In this document: piece after piece, positions 6,207 to 9,317 of the stretch
Layout of the letters: each line of letters starts with the position of its first letter
How positions within the stretch are numbered: the first letter of the stretch is position 1
Assembly (NCBI GenBank): GCA_025451145.1
Contig: JANWKX010000183.1
Span: forward strand, 1 to 9,317
Source of the DNA: Vampirovibrionales bacterium
Lineage (GTDB): Bacteria; Cyanobacteriota; Vampirovibrionia; Vampirovibrionales; JAGQHJ01
Direction: 5' to 3'
Length of the DNA stretch: 9,317 nucleotides
Program-made: the position numbers and the translations under genes
Notes under the pieces: generated by a model
Databases searched by the model: none
What the model was told of the DNA's origin: nothing
Seen by the model: the letters and a program-made list of their open reading frames with translations, nothing else

Positions 6207-7315
6207 TAAGATTTGGGTTTCCCATGATCAGGCATGACACGACCTGGAGTTTGTGTAGGGACGGGTGATGCCGGAACGGAGAGTTCCAAATCGGCGCCTT
6301 TGGTTGCAGGCGGCTGAAGGTTGCCTGTCAGATCGATCTTTCCGTTTGCCGAAGTCTTCACCAGATCTTTTCGTTTTAATGCGGCCAAAACATCTTCCGA
6401 GGAGATGGGCACCACGTTAACCCGTTTGACAATGGTGGCAATCCCGTTGAGCGCCAAGGAGGGTCGATCAGGGTTGTGCTGATCCACACTGGTCAAGCCT
6501 AATGTTGCCGTCACAATTTCATTATGATTTGTGGAATTTGCCGTTAAAACACGTTGCAACTGATTAGAATCAGCTTCCATGGCCCGGAATTTGTCATCCA
6601 CCTTGACATGAGGAAAGGTAAGCGGCTGATTATCAATGGTCGCAATGGTAAATATGCCTTCAGGAATGTTGGCTTGAATCGTGGCGGAATAGGTTTCACC
6701 AGCCTTAACCTGCTCCGGGGCCGATAAGGTGATATGAATATCATCCCCCACCCCATAACGAATGATGGCTTGCTCCCAAATGGTGGCATCACTCATAATT
6801 TCCCAGGTATTTCCCAGCTTCCGGAGGAATAAAAGGCTCCGGGATTCGCTTTTTAGCTTCCCTGGGATATTAATCACATCTTTATCCGGGGGGGCCGTTG
6901 CAGTGGATGTGTCAAAGGTTTCCAGGGTTGCCCAATCGCCACTGACCCGAAGTTCTACAGGTTTAGAATCATATCGAATATCCGGGTAGGATTCCCATGT
7001 TTCTTGGATTAAATCTTTGATCTGGGCCATGGTCATATTATCACCGCTAATAAATTGCGGGTTATAGTGCTTTAAGACATTCTCAATCGAATGTTGATTG
7101 GAAGCTTCGACCATATCCTTGAAGGTTTCCACAATTTCCTTCACCGATGCAGAATTCTCGTCGGCCCCATAGACATGAAGTTGCTCATAGGGAGCCACTG
7201 GTGTTGCGGCTTCTACCTTGGCATTTAAAACATGAGGCTGGGCAGGGTATGCTTGAATGGGAACAAACACCAGACACAACGCCAATACCGATGACCAGAG
7301 ATAATGAGTTCTCAT
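6206..7315 (-). CDS. Secreted NTF2-like-domain protein, function unknown
   Basis: This 369-residue protein starts with a signal peptide: a basic start (MRTHYLWSS), hydrophobic core LVLALCLVFVPI-like stretch at about 9-20, and a likely cleavage near QAYPA (21-25). Residues about 55-188 look like an NTF2-like/SnoaL-type cone domain: an opening helix VKEIVETFKDMVEASNQHS, the IENVLKHYNPQFIS turn, a WESYPDI segment, alternating strands, and a closing LLFLRKLGNTWEIMSDATI strand pair. Residues about 190-300 are beta-rich (ITLSAPEQVKAGETYSATI) and resemble an Ig-like domain that would sit on the outer side of the membrane. The tail (330-369) is Pro-rich and low in complexity. The protein is expected in the periplasm or outside the cell. 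No catalytic residues can be named. AGGGAA (7326-7331) lies 10 bases before the ATG. It sits between flgL and lspA and its stop overlaps the lspA start. Confidence 0.72.
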   Translation of the reverse strand: MRTHYLWSSVLALCLVFVPIQAYPAQPHVLNAKVEAATPVAPYEQLHVYGADENSASVKEIVETFKDMVEASNQHSIENVLKHYNPQFISGDNMTMAQIKDLIQETWESYPDIRYDSKPVELRVSGDWATLETFDTSTATAPPDKDVINIPGKLKSESRSLLFLRKLGNTWEIMSDATIWEQAIIRYGVGDDIHITLSAPEQVKAGETYSATIQANIPEGIFTIATIDNQPLTFPHVKVDDKFRAMEADSNQLQRVLTANSTNHNEIVTATLGLTSVDQHNPDRPSLALNGIATIVKRVNVVPISSEDVLAALKRKDLVKTSANGKIDLTGNLQPPATKGADLELSVPASPVPTQTPGRVMPDHGKPKS

Positions 7316-7341
7316 AAGGCTTCGCTTCCCTAGACCTTGGA

Positions 7342-7360
7342 TACAATAATGGCTATTGTA
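7342..7360. promoter_or_regulatory. Perfect 7-base inverted repeat upstream of the secreted-protein gene
   Basis: TACAATA (7342-7348) and TATTGTA (7354-7360) are exact reverse complements around a 5-base ATGGC spacer, and two further G-C pairs extend the stem after one mismatch. It occupies the 51-base gap between flgL and the NTF2-like gene. Its right arm contains TACAAT on the - strand, which resembles a -10 element. It could be an operator, a weak hairpin that ends flagellar transcription (no T-run follows), or chance. Confidence 0.35.
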
Positions 7361-7366
7361 CCCCTA

Positions 7367-8296
7367 CTACAAAAAGTTTACCAGAGAGTTCTGCATAATC
7401 TTAGACATCACGGATAAAGAGGCCTGATAAACGGTCTGGGAAAAATTCAAATCACTGATGGCCTGGGGCATATTCACGTCTTGCAAGTTACTGATTTGTT
7501 GGTCTTGAATCACTTGCCCGTCTTGAATTCGGTTTTGGGTTAATTGTAATTGATTAATTCGGCCACCCAACTGGGTTTGCTGGGTCAGAATATTTTGCTG
7601 ATCGGTCTGAATTGAACCAATATCCGCCCGAATGGAAGTAAAATTTTGATTTTGTAAATCAATCTTGAATTTGGTGAGGTCATATAGCAACCCGCTGCCT
7701 GCTGTAGGGACTCCCGCTGTCACTGTCACACTTCCCAGCAAATCGGACCCATTAATATTGACCGGGACAGAGGTGTTAGATGCAATTTCAACCTGACGCG
7801 GGGCGGTGCCTGAGGGGGATCCGTTATAGGTAATGTTACTACCGGCCACCGTAAAGGGAGGGTTGTCTGTTTTAAAGCCACCAAAGATATATTTTCCTTC
7901 AAAGGCCGTATTCCCCAGAGAAACGACCTGATTTAAAATCCCATTGACTTGCTGACTAATGGCTGAGAGTTGAGATGCGCTATTGGTTCCGTTAGCTGCT
8001 TGTACAGCCAATTGGTTTGCCTGTTGGGCCAAGTCAACAATATTTCCCACAGAGCTTTCCGTGGTCTGCATCTCTGAAAGGGCCTCGTTAATGTTGTTGT
8101 TGTACTGCGTATCGTTATTTTTTTCCAGATTTAACTGAAGTAACTGGCTCAATCCCACCGGATCATCAGACGGAACCGATATTTTTTTTCCAGATGCAAT
8201 CTCATTTTGAAGGTTTGCCATGGTGCTGAGATTGTTTTGGATATTATAAATCCCGTTATCCACCATGGAGTTTGAGGAAATTCGTGTGATACCCAT
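7367..8296 (-). CDS. flgL: Flagellar hook-filament junction protein FlgL (HAP3)
   Basis: FlgL is the second of the two junction proteins that join hook to filament outside the cell. The 309-residue length fits the family. The flagellin-like N-terminus (RISSNSMVDNGIYNIQNNLSTM, then EIASGKKISVPSDDPVG at 32-48) is the classic D0/D1 start. A helical region (about 50-135) ends in GKYIFGGFKTDNPPF (134-148), a hallmark of FlgL. The middle is a beta-rich variable domain (150-205). The C-terminal helix DVNMPQAISDLNFSQTVYQ to KIMQNSLVNFL (273-309) matches the 'DVDMAEAI...KIMQPSLLDFL' family end. GAGGAG (8306-8311) lies 9 bases before the ATG and overlaps the flgK stop, so translation is coupled to flgK. 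Confidence 0.96.
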   Translation of the reverse strand: MGITRISSNSMVDNGIYNIQNNLSTMANLQNEIASGKKISVPSDDPVGLSQLLQLNLEKNNDTQYNNNINEALSEMQTTESSVGNIVDLAQQANQLAVQAANGTNSASQLSAISQQVNGILNQVVSLGNTAFEGKYIFGGFKTDNPPFTVAGSNITYNGSPSGTAPRQVEIASNTSVPVNINGSDLLGSVTVTAGVPTAGSGLLYDLTKFKIDLQNQNFTSIRADIGSIQTDQQNILTQQTQLGGRINQLQLTQNRIQDGQVIQDQQISNLQDVNMPQAISDLNFSQTVYQASLSVMSKIMQNSLVNFL

Positions 8297-8310
8297 CTTC
8301 TTCTACTCCT

Positions 8311-9317
8311 CTAGTTCACCATCTTGTTAATTAAAGTATCCATAACACTATCCATGGTGCTCATAACCTTTGCAGAAGCCTCAAAGCTTCTTTGATACTG
8401 AAGTAAAGATACCATTTGCTCCTCAAGGCTGACACCTTGTGTTGATTGTTGCGTTTTTTGGAGTTGTTGCAATGCACTATTGTAATTGGTGGCCTCGTTG
8501 CCGATGGACTGGGTATTCACCCCAAGGCTCGTCAATGCTTGGTTATAATAATCATGGACGGTCACATTCCCAAGCGCCGCATAACTGGTATTGGCCACAT
8601 CCGCCATGGCTAGGGCATTTCTACCATCCGCGACACCATCAAAAGTCCCTGCGTCATCGATAGCCGCAGCAACAAGCTTTGGATCCGTTACTAAATTAGA
8701 ATTAATCGAATAATTAAAAATATTCAATCCAGGACCGGCAGCTAAGTTAAATATATTTTGGTTGGCTGCTATCGGAATATTTCCGTAATAATCTCGACCT
8801 GTGGCTTGAATGGCATTAACACTTGTTGCCAATTGGCCAAAAAGTGTATCCAGACTGCCTAAAACCCCTCGAATTGTAGTTTGATTCGCCGCATTACCGC
8901 CAATTTGAAGGATTCCGCCCAAAGACCCACCGGTAATAGTGCCATTCATCGAAGCACCGGTGGAGTTTAACTCGATTAATGTGGGATTATTATCCGGGCC
9001 TGGTGCCGCAGAAGTGTTTTGCACCGCGTTTAGCGTATCCTGAACAGTCCCTCCACGAACCAAATAATTATTGCCCAGTTGAACATCCGCTTGCCCTGGG
9101 TCCCGATAAGAGACCGTAATATTAATCTCTTTGGATAATTCACTGAGGAGTTGATCGCGTTGATCCAGCAAATCGTTAGGTGTCGCCCCGGAAGATGACA
9201 CATTGAGGATTTGGCTGTTTAAATTGGCAATTTGCTGTAACTTGCTGTTGATATCAGCAACCGTCGATGCAGCTTGAGTGGTTGCAAAGGTTCCAGGTGA
9301 ATTAGGGTCACCCACCA
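8311..9317 (-). CDS. flgK: Flagellar hook-associated protein FlgK (HAP1), C-terminal part (5' end outside window)
   Basis: The frame is open to the right edge, so only about 335 C-terminal residues are visible of a protein usually 450-650 long. Visible features, counted from the first complete codon at 9315: the helix INSKLQQIANLNSQIL (about 23-38), then the typical NDLLDQRDQLLSELSKEINI (about 47-66), a beta-rich middle, and the conserved C-terminal 'flg_bbr_C' block EEQMVSLLQYQRSFEASAKV (near 298-317) ending in MDTLINKMVN. FlgK forms the first junction ring next to the hook. It is followed by flgL after 14 bases, the standard flgKL order. A GTG at 9315 is not a real start, since the family continues well upstream. 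The flgK promoter is outside the window. Confidence 0.95.
   Translation of the reverse strand, partial: VGDPNSPGTFATTQAASTVADINSKLQQIANLNSQILNVSSSGATPNDLLDQRDQLLSELSKEINITVSYRDPGQADVQLGNNYLVRGGTVQDTLNAVQNTSAAPGPDNNPTLIELNSTGASMNGTITGGSLGGILQIGGNAANQTTIRGVLGSLDTLFGQLATSVNAIQATGRDYYGNIPIAANQNIFNLAAGPGLNIFNYSINSNLVTDPKLVAAAIDDAGTFDGVADGRNALAMADVANTSYAALGNVTVHDYYNQALTSLGVNTQSIGNEATNYNSALQQLQKTQQSTQGVSLEEQMVSLLQYQRSFEASAKVMSTMDSVMDTLINKMVN

Noticed and set aside
7274..7276. Cys14 in the signal peptide of the secreted protein (LALC) as a lipoprotein lipobox, tempting because lspA is next door
   Set aside because: The residue before the Cys is Leu, not Gly/Ala/Ser, and the Cys lies in the middle of the hydrophobic core with more hydrophobic residues after it. 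A type I cleavage near AYPA fits better.

Overview
The window is ordinary-looking bacterial chromosome with moderate G+C. It holds part of an electron-transfer flavoprotein pair, a flagellar hook-junction pair, and a tightly packed run of housekeeping and envelope genes. I see no mobile element, CRISPR array, tRNA or rRNA. The combination of flagella, ETF, a LapA-like membrane protein and secreted or membrane orphans suggests a free-living or predatory motile bacterium. The style of the orphan proteins (Pro/Gln-rich N-terminus, short helix-rich membrane protein) reminds me of Vampirovibrionia/Melainabacteria relatives of Cyanobacteria. That is an impression from pattern recognition, not a demonstrated assignment.

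Layout: on the + strand, positions 1-1340 carry the 3' end of etfB and a complete etfA, which form a co-transcribed pair. Everything after that lies on the - strand. A lone uncharacterised 399-residue protein (1382-2581) converges on etfA and has its own upstream gap with a possible extended -10 promoter. Reading in the direction of transcription from the right edge, the order is: flgK (partial), flgL, a secreted NTF2-like protein, lspA, an RluD-family pseudouridine synthase, a LapA-like membrane/coiled-coil protein, a CooC/MinD-like P-loop NTPase, and folD. Gaps in this run are 14, 51, -1, -35, 55, 6 and 21 bases, so most of it could be one operon. The 51-base gap after flgL, which holds a perfect 7-base inverted repeat, is a plausible point of separation between the flagellar part and the rest.

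Functional picture: EtfAB passes electrons from acyl-CoA or similar dehydrogenases to the quinone pool, or bifurcates them. FlgK and FlgL form the hook-filament junction. LspA processes lipoproteins, the RluD-type enzyme modifies rRNA, and FolD supplies C1-tetrahydrofolates. Three or four proteins remain functionally open: the 399-residue membrane protein, the NTF2-like secreted protein, the LapA-like protein and the P-loop NTPase. They are the most interesting part of the window, but I found no clear evidence of a new multi-gene system.
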